NCBI GenBank assembly: GCA_034008185.1
Contig: CM067091.1
Location: 8,101,799 to 8,165,798 of the forward strand
Origin: Gorsachius magnificus
Taxonomy: Eukaryota; Chordata; Aves; Pelecaniformes; Ardeidae
Length of the DNA: 64,000 nucleotides
Reading direction: 5' to 3'
Shown one piece after another: positions 25,552 to 36,045 of the stretch; within the stretch, counting starts at the first letter, position 1, and each line of letters opens with the position of its first letter. The notes under the pieces are model-generated. The model worked only from the letters and a program-made list of their open reading frames with translations. It was not told the origin of the DNA and searched no databases. The translations under genes and the position numbers were made by a program.

Positions 25552-25587
25552 CTGAAGGTGAACTTAGTTTGGGAGCTATTAGCAAAG
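25552..25587 (+). other. possible 36-nt microexon (splice-site evidence only)
   Basis: The sequence TTCTAAC, a good branch-point word, is followed 15 nt later by a pyrimidine-rich TTTCTTATTACAG acceptor. After 36 nt comes AAAG|GTGAGA, a good donor. The interval is a multiple of three and open in two of three phases, so it would not disturb a frame. No neighbouring exon was identified, the peptide is not recognised, and such pairs occur by chance in 64 kb. Confidence 0.15.
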
Positions 25588-26561
25588 GTGAGATGTGGTC
25601 TTCAGGAATGGGGGGAGGATTTATTTTATTAGCTTCAAGAATATTTTTAGATCTTGGTGCTTTTGTGCTTTAAAAAAAAGTGTAATTTTATGTGTACAGC
25701 TGTGAATTGATTTGAGGCTTTCCAAAAGCCTGAAGCCCCAGCCATTGTACAAAAGCCATTTTGCTGATCTGTGAGTAAATTGGAACTTGGTGTGAGAAGG
25801 CACTGCACTGCTGAAAGTATTGGGACTGGTTATTTCAGAGGGCCGAAATTCTGTGGTTGAAACCCAAGTGTTATCCTGGTATGACTCTAAATGGCAGAAG
25901 CTGCCTGAGTGGATGCTCTTTTGGTAGTCTTCACTGATGGAAGGTGACCAGTGGTGGTTTTGGAGAGGATTTTTATAGGCCACCAGTGATATTACAAGCA
26001 GTTGCTGATTTTGATTGTTAACTACTCTGCCGAAAGAGTAACTGTGCACTGTTTTGATTTAAAACAGCAGTACTGTTTCTGATAAATCAATTGTGTTTGT
26101 ATTGCTGGTCATCTGAGTTATTTCTTCCTTGCTATTCATTTTCATTCCCCAAATACGCAATGGGGATGTTAGCAACAGCCATGCTGGGACAGAAGTTAAA
26201 ACAAGCTCTGTGACCGCTGAAAGAGCGCAAACAATCCCTGGTCACCTCAATTTTTCTGCTTGTTGGTGCTGCATTTAATGGTTTCTGGGAGCTGAGCAAA
26301 CTAATTTAGGGTTCCAGGTGATGTGCTCAAAATATTAAGGTGCTTCACAGAAATCCCTCATTTAACACATCTGTATTTTAGCAGTAAGCCCACCTAGATG
26401 GAGCATGTTTCTTTTAAGTTCCCCGTGATCTGTGTGGAGGCCCCTGGGCTCCAAAGAAATGATACACACAAGAAAATAGGAACTTTCACCATTTTACTGT
26501 AGCATCAAAGCCAAAACACTGAGCGTTGCGCTGCTTGTTTTTACTGGGGTGCCTGGCAGCC

Positions 26562-27088
26562 TGTGGTGGCTTAACCTGGCCAGCGGCTGAACACCAAGCA
26601 GCTGTCTGCGCACTCCCCCCACAGTGGCATGGGGGAGATAATCAGAGACGAGGTAAAACTCATGAGATAAAGACAATTTAATAGGAGAGAAAAGGAAGGG
26701 AAAATAATAACGATAAAAGAACATACAAAACGAGATACACAGCTGCTGACTGATGCCCAGCCAGTTCTTGAGCAGCGGCTGTGCTTCCCTGGCCAATGCC
26801 CCCCAGGTTTTTTGTTCAGCATGATGTCACATGGGCTGGGATATCCCTTCGGTCAGTTGGGGTCACCTGTCCTGGCTGTGTCCCCTCCCAGCTTCTTGTG
26901 CAGCCCCAGCCTCCTCGCTGGCAGGTTGGTATGAGGAGCTGAAAACTCCTCGACTTAGCATAAGCCCTGCTCAGCAACAACCAAAACATTAGTGTGTCAT
27001 CAACGTTATTCTCCTCTTCAATCCAGGACACAGCACTGTACCAGCTACTCGGAAAAAAATTAACTCTGTCCCAGACGAAACCAGGACA
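26562..27088 (-). mobile_element. solo LTR of an avian endogenous retrovirus
   Basis: A 527-bp LTR bounded by TG...CA. On the minus strand it begins TGTCCTGGTTTCGTCTGGGA and ends in a GGTTAAGCCACCACA-type terminus. Exact 5-bp target duplications CAGCC flank it at 26557-26561 and 27089-27093. The terminal sequences and the AGAGTTAATTTT and AGTAGCTGGTACAGTGCTGTG blocks match an LTR type common in bird genomes. An ATTAAA at 26682-26677 on the minus strand could be its poly(A) signal. No gag, pol or env sequence is present on either side, so it is a solo LTR left by recombination between two LTRs. A 5-bp duplication fits ERVL-like or gammaretrovirus-like elements, and I do not assign the family further. 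Confidence 0.88.
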
Positions 27089-27093
27089 CAGCC

Positions 27094-29502
27094 CTAAGTA
27101 AGCTCTTTAACTGGTATGACTTTGGAAATGTGCTGCCTCCTTTAAAAGAAATTCTGTGTAACCCAGATGTGTTTTAGTCACGTTTGGCTCTATCTGTGTT
27201 GTACCTGGGTGGTGTGTTATGGTTTTGTGCAGAATCAGTCAGCAAAAACCAGGGAGTATGATTTCAGAGTGTGGTTTTAAGTGATTCCTGGTGGGAAACT
27301 TGTGAGCAGATGAGTGGGGTGTCTTAGCATGGATCCAGAAAAATGAGTCAGACTTCAGATGCAATGTTCTTGCCATGTATGACTCTTGGTGCAAGTCTCA
27401 CTGGTGAATGAAACTTCTGCCATCTTTTGCTTTCAACTCAGGATTTTCCATATTGATGTCCTGGATGGTTCCAGGTCCTCCCAATGGTCTTTTCCAGTCC
27501 CTTGATGGAGAATATGGAGTTGTTTATAGCCTTGCAGGAGCTTGTTAAATAGGTTTTCCAGCATACCTAGGGAAGAGAAAGAGTTCCAGGTCAGAGAAAT
27601 TTTCCTTTCCTCTATGGGGCAAGTGTGAGCTCAAGTGCAAAGGCTGGTGCAACCTGGCACATCCCACAGGCGTGCATGAAGCTCTTCTGCGGATGACAAG
27701 TTATCCAGGACAAGTTTCTTTTTATTATTCCTGTGTCTAGGTACAGCATGACCATTTACAGGTGAACATCCTCCTGCACGTGATGTGCCTTGGGTCTGTC
27801 CCTAGGACAAATGCAGCCCAAGCAGGAATTTCACAAGCATTGCTAGAATTAGTGCTCCTCAGTTGCCAGCCCAGCCATCTCCGTGGCCAAGAGGAGCATC
27901 GTGGTCTGTGTCGAGAATACCAGGCACATCGTGGATGGCATGGACACCAATGCCTCCATTGCTCAGGACTGTTGGTTCTTGTATTTCTGTGCAAAAGGAG
28001 GGCCAGGGATTCCTGTGTGATTTAGTAGCACATTATCCCAGGTTAACACCAGTATAAGTGATGACACGGGATCAAGGCAGATGAAACCATACCTTCAGAT
28101 TCTTCCAGCTGAGGCCCTAAGACTGGATAACAGGAATACCAGAGCTGCTTCAGGCACTGAACCACCACCGGTGGCTTGAAGGTGAAAATCCTAAGGTCTT
28201 ACTCCTAACGCATTAAACCAGTATCTGTTCCTTGTGGTTGGAAGCGCTGAAGGCTGGGCCTGTACGTGTTGGATGTCGGCACGCTCCATGCTGACTTCTT
28301 TTTCTGTCTTTTGTGTATCTTCCTTGATAGGGGAAGCTGCAGTCTCAACCTGCAAAACTATTTTTGGAAGGGAGCTTAGTTCATTAAACCTGCAACTCAG
28401 TATTTTTTTTTTTAAGGGGAGAAAGGAGACAGAGTGGTTTGCTACCGTTTATTTGACCTAGTTAAGGAAAATATCAAGTAGCCTCAGGCAAGTAATTAAT
28501 TTGTACATACTTCCTCCCACTCACGGCATGTTGTACACAGCCAATATTTTCTGCAGGTGAAGATGATCAGCGTCATGGCTCGCAGGAAGCCTGCCCAGGT
28601 CTGCAGCTGCTGTGTGGCGTGTTAGGTAGAGCCTGCATCTGAAAGGAAAGGCACCAGGTCTGCAGGAGAGCTCCAGATGGTATTTATGCGAGACCTCAGC
28701 AGTTGACTCGGGATGATATAAAGTTTTCCCTGTTGCTTTCTCTTTGGCAGAAGCGCTGCCTTTTGGTATCATTTCCAGACTGACTGTCAAGGCTGCATTC
28801 AAGGGTATTTTTGTTGTTAGCTTGAGAGCCCTGTCTGCAAAGGAGATGCCAAGCAAGTGCGTCTCCTTGCAAGCTCCTTCTGAGCTGCTCAGCCCCAACG
28901 TACCTGGACCATCAGCTTGGGGTGAAGATGATGGTGTTGGTCTCTATTCCTGTCCCCACTGCTGGGACAGGTTATGATGGGCTCCAAAGTGACACCAACT
29001 CCCTCAGCTGGTCATGAGATATGAATCTGTCCACTTCCAAACCACAGTGCTGGGTCATTTCGTCTTGTAATGCCTGTCCCACTCTAAACTGTACATTTTT
29101 GCAGCTTAGCACAGCACCTTGGCTTGGTTTTTAGAAAAGCATCAAATGTTGCGGGCACGGGGCCAAACCACAGGGGTGGGGAGGTGACAGTCTTGCACGC
29201 AGTAAAGCTTAACTCTCAGAATTAAAATAACTTGTTTTCAGGCTCGGAGTCAAAACCCATGTGGAACCCAGTTGGAGGGAAAAGCCAGTTTCTTATTATT
29301 TGAGCGTCTGTGATAGGAAACTCCTGGTTACCCAAACTGATGTGCTATAGGGCAATTCTCGCCGGTGGGTGAACCATCAGTTACCCAGGTGTATTCAGCC
29401 ACATGCTTCCCCCTGTGCCATTTGCATAACGAGGGATATCTGACAGGTAAAAAAAGTCCTTGAAAGTTGTTTTAACCTGGCAATCCTGAACTGGCAGAAA
29501 GA
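27094..29502. other. non-coding sequence, no gene recognised
   Basis: No named element. Near 27870-27965 one + strand frame reads a plausible-looking peptide (AISVAKRSIVVCVENTR), but it is bounded by stops, lacks splice sites and matches no family I know. A 125-codon minus frame at 28521-28898 is likewise unrecognised. Confidence 0.55.
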
Positions 29503-29604
29503 TGAATCTCAAACTCTTGTCTGGTTTGTAACATTGAAAAGAAATAGAAATGGTATTTTGTTGGTAGCTGTGGCAGTCTTTTAAAGTGAAGATCTAATTT
29601 AATG
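29503..29604 (+). repeat. left copy of ~105-bp direct repeat flanking a CR1
   Basis: 102 bp starting TGAATCTCAAACTCTTGT and ending GAAGATCTAATTTAATG. It recurs at 30013-30119 with three substitutions and one 5-bp length difference. The CR1 at 29605-30012 fits exactly between the two, so the pair looks like a target-site duplication of unusual length. Confidence 0.9.
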
Positions 29605-30012
29605 GAGCATCTCCCCTACGAGGAAAGGCTGAGGGAGCTGGGCTTGTTTATCCTGGAGAAGAGAAGACTGAGAGGGGATCTCATCAACACGTACAAATAG
29701 CTCAAGGGTGGATGTCATGAGGACGGAGCCAGACTCTTCTCAGTGGTGCCCAGCGTCAGGACAAGGGGCAATGGGCACAAACTGAAGCAGAAGAGGTTCC
29801 AGGTGAACGTGAGGAAGAACTTCTTGACTTTGAGGGTGACAGAGCCCTGGCACAGGCTGCCCAGGAGGGCTGTGGAGTCTCCTCTGGAAATATTCAAACC
29901 CCTCCTGGATGCTGTCCTGTGCCCCCTGCTCTGGGTGAGCCTGCTTGAGCAGGGGGGTTGGACTGGGTGATCTCCGGAGGTCCCTTCCAACCCCTGCCAG
30001 TCTGGGATTCTG
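29605..30012 (+). mobile_element. CR1 LINE 3' fragment, lineage C
   Basis: A short, heavily 5'-truncated CR1. The first bases encode the end of ORF2 ([19 protein letters not shown], then [16 protein letters not shown] with changes). The element continues with GAAGAACTTCTTGACTTTGAGGGTGACAGAGCC, the CAGAGGTCCC-like block (here CGGAGGTCCCTTCCAACCCC), and ends TCTGGGATTCTG. Its sequence type matches the copy at 47871-48949. An in-frame stop is seen at about 29698. Its ends abut a ~105-bp direct repeat on both sides. Non-functional. Confidence 0.93.
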
Positions 30013-30119
30013 TGAATCTCAAACTCTTGTCTGGTTTGTGAGGTAGCATTTAAAAGAAATAGAAATGGTATTTTGTTGGTAGCTGTGGCAGTCTCTTAAA
30101 GTGAAGATCTAATTTAATG
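30013..30119 (+). repeat. right copy of ~105-bp direct repeat flanking a CR1
   Basis: 107 bp matching 29503-29604. The main difference is GTGAGGTAGCATTT here against GTAACATTG on the left. The match ends at the shared GAAGATCTAATTTAATG, after which the two sides diverge. Confidence 0.9.
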
Positions 30120-30993
30120 AGTTGGCACTGTGGTCATTTGGAGAAGCTTTTTACAGAGAAATGTATGTATCCATGTAATATGTAAAATTTCTAGCAGCAG
30201 TTGGCCCTTTAGCAGGAAGGGGGGTACATGTCGACAACGGGAGAAAAGTGGAAACAGGTCCAGATTTGGCAAAAACACATGCAGAGAACTTGCTAAAGGG
30301 CTGAGCTGTACAGAAGGGGGTTGTTTGAAACCACCCGGGGGGTGCAGCTGGCATACAAGTACATTTTTGGGACACACACACAGATATAGAAAGTGTTAAC
30401 CAGTTGGGTAAAAATATAAAAAATCTACTAAAAAGCAAAATTTGAAATTACTCCTGTGTTGTGACTGTAAATGTTGCTCTCGGGTGTGCACACATGCATG
30501 TGTGTGCTGTGCTTGGGGTGCTTGGGCGAGCTCGCTGCGGTCAGGTACCAGGTCTGACCCAACATCGCTGCACGTCCCCATCAACTGCCCCAGCCCCACG
30601 CGGCCTTTGGGAAGGGAGGGATAGCTCCCCTTTTTCAGAGGGAGAAATCATATAAAACTGAAACTTTTGTGACCTGACACAACATGAAAAGTTGTTCTGT
30701 GGGGGTTTTTTTAGGTTTTTTTGTTTGTTTGTTTTACTTGGTTTCCCTTGATGGTGGCTGAACGGCTTTAAAAAACACATGCAAACCATGGGAATGGGGA
30801 TAACATTTGTAAAGCATTAGGAAATGAATGTAGCAGATTGAAGAAAAAGAACAATTAGGTCACCGCGCTCCCTTCTGGGACCCGCATTCCTTGTGCACAA
30901 GTTCAAGTGCTTCGTCCCATTTCAAATTATACAACTTGCAGAGTTTCCACCATAAACTCTTTGGCGACTCGCCATCCAGGACCCTTTATCTTT

Positions 30994-31060
30994 AGAGAGA
31001 GAGAGGGGAAAAGGGGGGGGGGAGAAAGAGAGAGAGATATAATCTCCTATATATATAGGA
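30994..31060 (+). repeat. compound (GA)n / poly-G / (AG)n microsatellite ending in a palindrome
   Basis: The order is (AG)n, GGGGAAAA, a run of 10 G, then (AG)n again, then the perfect 16-bp palindrome TCCTATATATATAGGA at 31045-31060. It is a simple-sequence cluster able to adopt unusual DNA structures. Confidence 0.85.
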
Positions 31061-31330
31061 TATCTGCCACTTTTTCCTGTTTTATTTTTCTTTCATAAAG
31101 CTGGAGGTGGAGGGACCATGAGGGTCTTTGCTGGGGGTACCTGGGTGCTAAGCAGACATGCTTGGCCTAATATTTAGTTGGGAATAATCATGTTTGTTTA
31201 TCCTGTTTTCTCTCCTTTCTTCAGACCAGCGTGGATGGTTTTTCTTGTCGTCAGTATAAGGGCATGATACTGGAGTTTTAGCTGTCTTCAGCTCCTCTGA
31301 CATAACGGGAGTGGGGAATATCTTTATATT

Positions 31331-31350
31331 CCCCCCCGCCCCCCCCCCCC
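31331..31350 (+). repeat. poly-C run (7 C, G, 12 C)
   Basis: Two C runs are separated by one G. A T14-A8 block lies 60 bp further on at 31409-31430. Simple homopolymers only. Confidence 0.9.
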
Positions 31351-34300
31351 AGTTTTTCTTCCCCAGTGAAACAACCTGGTTAATCTTAAAACGGCAGCAT
31401 CTTTTTTCTTTTTTTTTTTTTTAAAAAAAAGAGAATAAACTGGAATAATATTTAGGAGAATATGGAGAATAAACTGGAATAAACACAGTTCTTTGATTTA
31501 CATGTTGTTGAAAAAGAACCTAATGGACATGGGAGGATAAGTAATACTTGTTTTTAATGCATCGTTTGATCGTTTCAAATGTCAGTGCTCGGAAGCACAT
31601 GGCCATTTTTCTGGGCTTCTGTAATTTGTTGTGTTTTGTGTACAAGCATTGCTGCTGATGTGAATTGTTGAAAAAGAGAATGGATTGGAACGTAGCGGGA
31701 GGCATCAGTAAGGACAGGAGCGGGCAGATGCCCTGGAGATGGGGGGGGACAGGAGAGAGGTCGCATCACTGAAAAACAGCGAGGAGGGGAGCAATGCACC
31801 AGCAGGAACCAGGATGCTGAGCAAGAAAGCCCGGAGAGCCATGAGAAACTGCAGCTGCGTCCAGGTTTGGATGCATATTGGCTAAATAAAGAGTTTTTCA
31901 AGCAAAGTGACCCCCAGATAGGACCTTCCTCTGGGAGGTTCCTGTGCTCCAAACCCAGCCCTGCAGGCAGCAGGCAGGAGGGAAATTCCCAGCCGCCTCG
32001 CTCCCCAGAAATGGAAATCAGAGCCTGTCGAGGCAAGCGTGGCTGTTGGAGGTGTATGGGCTCTTTCGGGAGATGATTATTTGCAGTTAGTTCTATTAAT
32101 TTCCTCTCCTAAAATATGCCCCGTAGGCCTCAGCATTGTTGTGGCTGTTCAGCCCTGGGTTTCGTTGAAGCCTTTTCAGTATTGGGAGGATGCTGGAGAA
32201 TAAATTTCACCAGTTAGGCAGTATCGTATTTGTGCCGCTCGACTCAGATTTATGAATCAGTGCTTCTCACTTCAGCTTGTATTACCGGGGTTTCCTCTCC
32301 TCCCAACATCCCCTTCCCAACATCTTTCGGTTGTTTCCAAACAGCTGGCTGGCTAGCAGCATCACCACTTGCTAGCATAGAATGAGCAGGGAAAAAAAAA
32401 ACCCAAATCAGAGCCATGTAACTCATGAAAATGGTTTGAAAGTGATGAGGTTTTAAGCATAGTACAGTTTGAGATGTAGGCATGATTATTTATTTACTAC
32501 TTTAAGTTTTATCTCATGGGTTTTGAGGATTCAGGTTGGAAGTTTTGTTTTGGCTTTTGCTGTTAAAAAAACCCGAAACTCTCCCTGAGCTCCAGGAACT
32601 GGGCCTTTAAGGGAAATAATGTCAGGATATTCTGGGTAAAATGCTGAGTTTGCAACTTTCAGATAAATCTCCGGCGAGGCGGTTTAGACATCTGAGCGAT
32701 GGCATCGTAACCTGATCTCTGCTGGTGGGATCCCTTTTCCCTGTGTCCCGTTTAGGGAGATCCTGCAGGATTTTACTCCTGGCTGAAGGGAATCAGCCTG
32801 GTAGGGAGGAATCACTACGTGCAGCATCTTGCTCTGCACGCCTGGAGGGGAAGCCTCTGTGGTGGAAAGGAAACAAACATGTGGGCATACATATCTATAT
32901 ATTCTCATATATGTCTATGTATACTTATCCAAGCCTTTGCAGGGATGGGGTACGGTGTAATGGTGTACACTGACATAAAGCGCTGTTTTCCCATTTATCC
33001 CAGTGTGATGCTGACTGTGTGGGTATAACCGGGGACACGCAGTGTGGGGCAGCCTGGAGCGATGCCCCCTGGGCTGGGATTCAACACGTGCAATGAGAAA
33101 GCCCGAGGGCGTGGGCCTCCATCCAGGCGGATGCTGCTTTGGGAGGATGGACCTTCTGGCTCCACTTTGTAAAGGGTTTGCAGAGGCTCAGCTCAGCTTG
33201 CAAAATGCCTTGTCCGGGGTGGGGTGGGTTATATGAGCCCAGGTCTGCTGGTTTTCTTCTCTGGGGGACAATGCCTGTAGGGCTGTGCCAAACCTGCTCA
33301 TGACTGGTGCCAAAAATCCACATGGAGCCCCATGGGTTTATTTGGGTTGGTTTTAGTGACAGGTAAAGCTGTTGGACTGTGTTAAAATGAACTTGCGGTG
33401 AACTGCCTGCGTAGGCTTGGCTGAATTGCCCGTTTCATTCAAATTCTTACGGCTGAAAAGAAGCCCACTGTGTTCAAGTGTCAAGAGGGGCCAGCACCAC
33501 GCGATTTGTGTCGTAGCTCTGCCTTGGTGAGGGCAGGACAGGGAGTGAGGCTGAGATGTTAGAAAGTGGGGGTGAACTTTCCTGGTACGCCAATAAAATG
33601 AGTATTTACTTAGTTTCACTTGCAGCAGAAAGCAGGGGGTTGGTGATATTTAAAAAAAACCCCAAAACTAATTCTTTTTTGAAGATGAAAAGCACTTAAA
33701 AACCTGGGGATGAAATAAAATGCCTGCTCACGTGGGAATTACCATGACCTGGTACAGATGGCACAGCTGAAAAGCATCCCGGCCACATGCCTTGGGTTTG
33801 ATTTCCTCCGTCGGTGCTGACGGCGGGTGACCAAGTGCCAAGGACCGGTGTTGTGTCAGCCAGCAGGACCTGAAAGGTTATCGGGATCCGTGTTTGCAAG
33901 GCAAGCGTGGTGGTGAGTTCAGCCCTGCCTGCTGCTCGCCGCGTGCCCGGGGAAGCGTGTGCCAGCCCGGCGCCTCTGGACTCCACGCTCCCTTCTCCAG
34001 TGCCGTGCCGTGCCGGGGAGGGGAGAAGAACAGAAAAAACGTGGCTTCAAGGCAGATTTGGCAAAATGTGCATCTCGTCCCGGTTGGTGCATGTCTCCAG
34101 GCCAGGAAATGTGCTTTACTTGAAAGTCTTTCTGCAACCACATGATCTGGTAGCGCAGGGCTGGGTGCCTGGTGTTGTAGAATCTGCTCCCGCCCTGGAG
34201 CAGAATCGGTGGCAATAACGTGAGTTTGCTTTGTTGGCGCTTAAGTGTTTCATAGAGAGGCATCACAACCATCTTCGAAGTACAGTAAGAAAATTTTAAT

Positions 34301-35896
34301 TGGCCTAATTAGTGCAGGAAAAGAAGGTATGTAATAAGTAGGACTAATAGCTGAAAAATGGCTTTTAATTTCTGCATACTGCAATTCTTGTTCTTGCCTG
34401 GAATTAACACGCGAGTGCCTGATTTTTCAGCTGTCAAAAACTTGTGCCATGATAAAGAATGAAGCTATCCAAAATCAGAAGTCATTTGTGAAAATACAAG
34501 CCCTAATCTCTGTGCTTAATCCCCTTGTGTAACGCAGATACCGTTGCTCACCCACCCACCCGACTGCGACCAAACGTCTTTTAATCCGGGGAGTTTTGAG
34601 AGCTGATTCGTGGCAATTTATCCCACTTCAAACCCTTGAAAAGCAGAAATGCACGTGGCCTCCCTGTGAAACACTTCATCTCTAAGCCCTGCTTCTCGCT
34701 TTTGTACTGGTGATAACCCTGAGCAGCATCAAGGAAGCCTGAGGATTAACATTAATGCTGGTGTAGCGATTTGGAAACAAGAGCTCTGCTTGACGGAGGA
34801 GCGGTTGTCTCCTCTTGTAAAAGAAAAAAAGGATTAACTCCTTTCCTGAGAGCACGTTAATTCCTCCAAAACAACATCAGTTCACCTAAACCACATTGCG
34901 GGTGGTATAACGAAGTGTGCAAGCGGCCGTGGGACCTGCTGCTCCTTTTTCAGTCGAGTGCTTCGGGGCTGCTGGAAGCAAAGGTCTTGCTGACAGCCCT
35001 CACGGAGCTGGGGGTTTGGCAGTGTCTGGAGTCAGAAACCTCTAGAATATGGTTGGGCATTTAAAAAATCATCATAATAGGAAAAAACCCAAGTTAATTG
35101 GACTAGGTTTTCTAAGGACCACTAGTTGAATCCTGAGATGGCAACCTAGGGAAAAATATTTATATCCCTTACAAATCAACCGCACTCTTCACTGGAAAAT
35201 CCATAGTAATTTTCTTTCTTTGACCTTGGGAAGACCTGGGATTTTGGAGAGGGGTCAGTTGATGTTTGTTAAGGTCTAAGAAATATAGGAGCTCGCTACA
35301 AAAGGTCGGGTTTGCTATTCTAGGGCATATTTAACTTTCCCAGGAAAATTACATCTTACATTTTGCTTCCAGCGTTCCTCCCTCACCTCCCGACGCACAC
35401 CCCATCATTCCAACAATATTTCTGCAGAATATTGTTGGTATGAATAAACTCTTATCTCCTTGATGTATTTGTTTGTTTGGTTGTTTGTTTTTCCACTAGC
35501 TCCATTATGCCTGTGCCTGGGCAGGAGAAAGCTTTGCCTTGGAGTTGGGGCTGGTTCAGTCCACGGGGTTGATGCGTTTCTAGGTCTCTCCTGGCTTTGC
35601 TGGTTGGTGCAGAGCACAGTGGTGTGGGAACACAAACCGCTTTCTGTAATAAGGTCACTTAACATCCAAGGGAGGAGAACAGCTTTTAATCCTTACTAGA
35701 TCTGGCTGGGCCAGATTCAGACTGGCATTAAGAAAGCCTCGAGGCATCCAGTTTCATCTGCAGTGCTCATTTAAAGAGAGAAGGGGAGATATGTGCTGGC
35801 CAGAAAGAGGGCTGAAGAGCTGCATGGGTGAGAAGGCCAGTTCGGGATCTGCAAAATTAACTTCTAGTTTGTGGTTTGTGCAATAGATCACACGTA

Positions 35897-36045
35897 TGAC
35901 ATACACAGACATTATATATATGTGTGTGTGTTATATATCATATAATACATTTATTATATCATTGTCTATATAACTATTAATTAATGCATTATACAATATA
36001 AATCTGTATGTATAAAATAGTCCATATATATAATAGATATATGTG
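35897..36045 (+). repeat. AT-rich microsatellite region with TG repeats
   Basis: About 150 bp of TATATA, TGTGTG and imperfect TTATATATCATATAATA sequence. It is mostly TA with self-complementary stretches. Confidence 0.85.

Larger units (their letters stand above)
23961..26556. other. non-coding sequence with poly-T and TA-rich tracts
   Basis: No recognised gene. It holds a 26-T run at 24283-24308, a TA-rich tract at about 25252-25295 and the microexon candidate at 25552-25587. The 142-codon minus-strand frame at 25621-26049 has no familiar domain. Confidence 0.6.

Noticed and set aside
26557..27093. Search for retroviral gag, pol or env beside the LTR
   Set aside because: Flanking sequence on both sides is unrelated, and the 5-bp duplication closes directly on the LTR ends, so it is a solo LTR.
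27865..27990. Peptide AISVAKRSIVVCVENTR in one + frame, resembling coding sequence
   Set aside because: An in-frame stop lies just upstream, there are no usable splice sites, and no family match came to mind. Kept only as a note in the region description.
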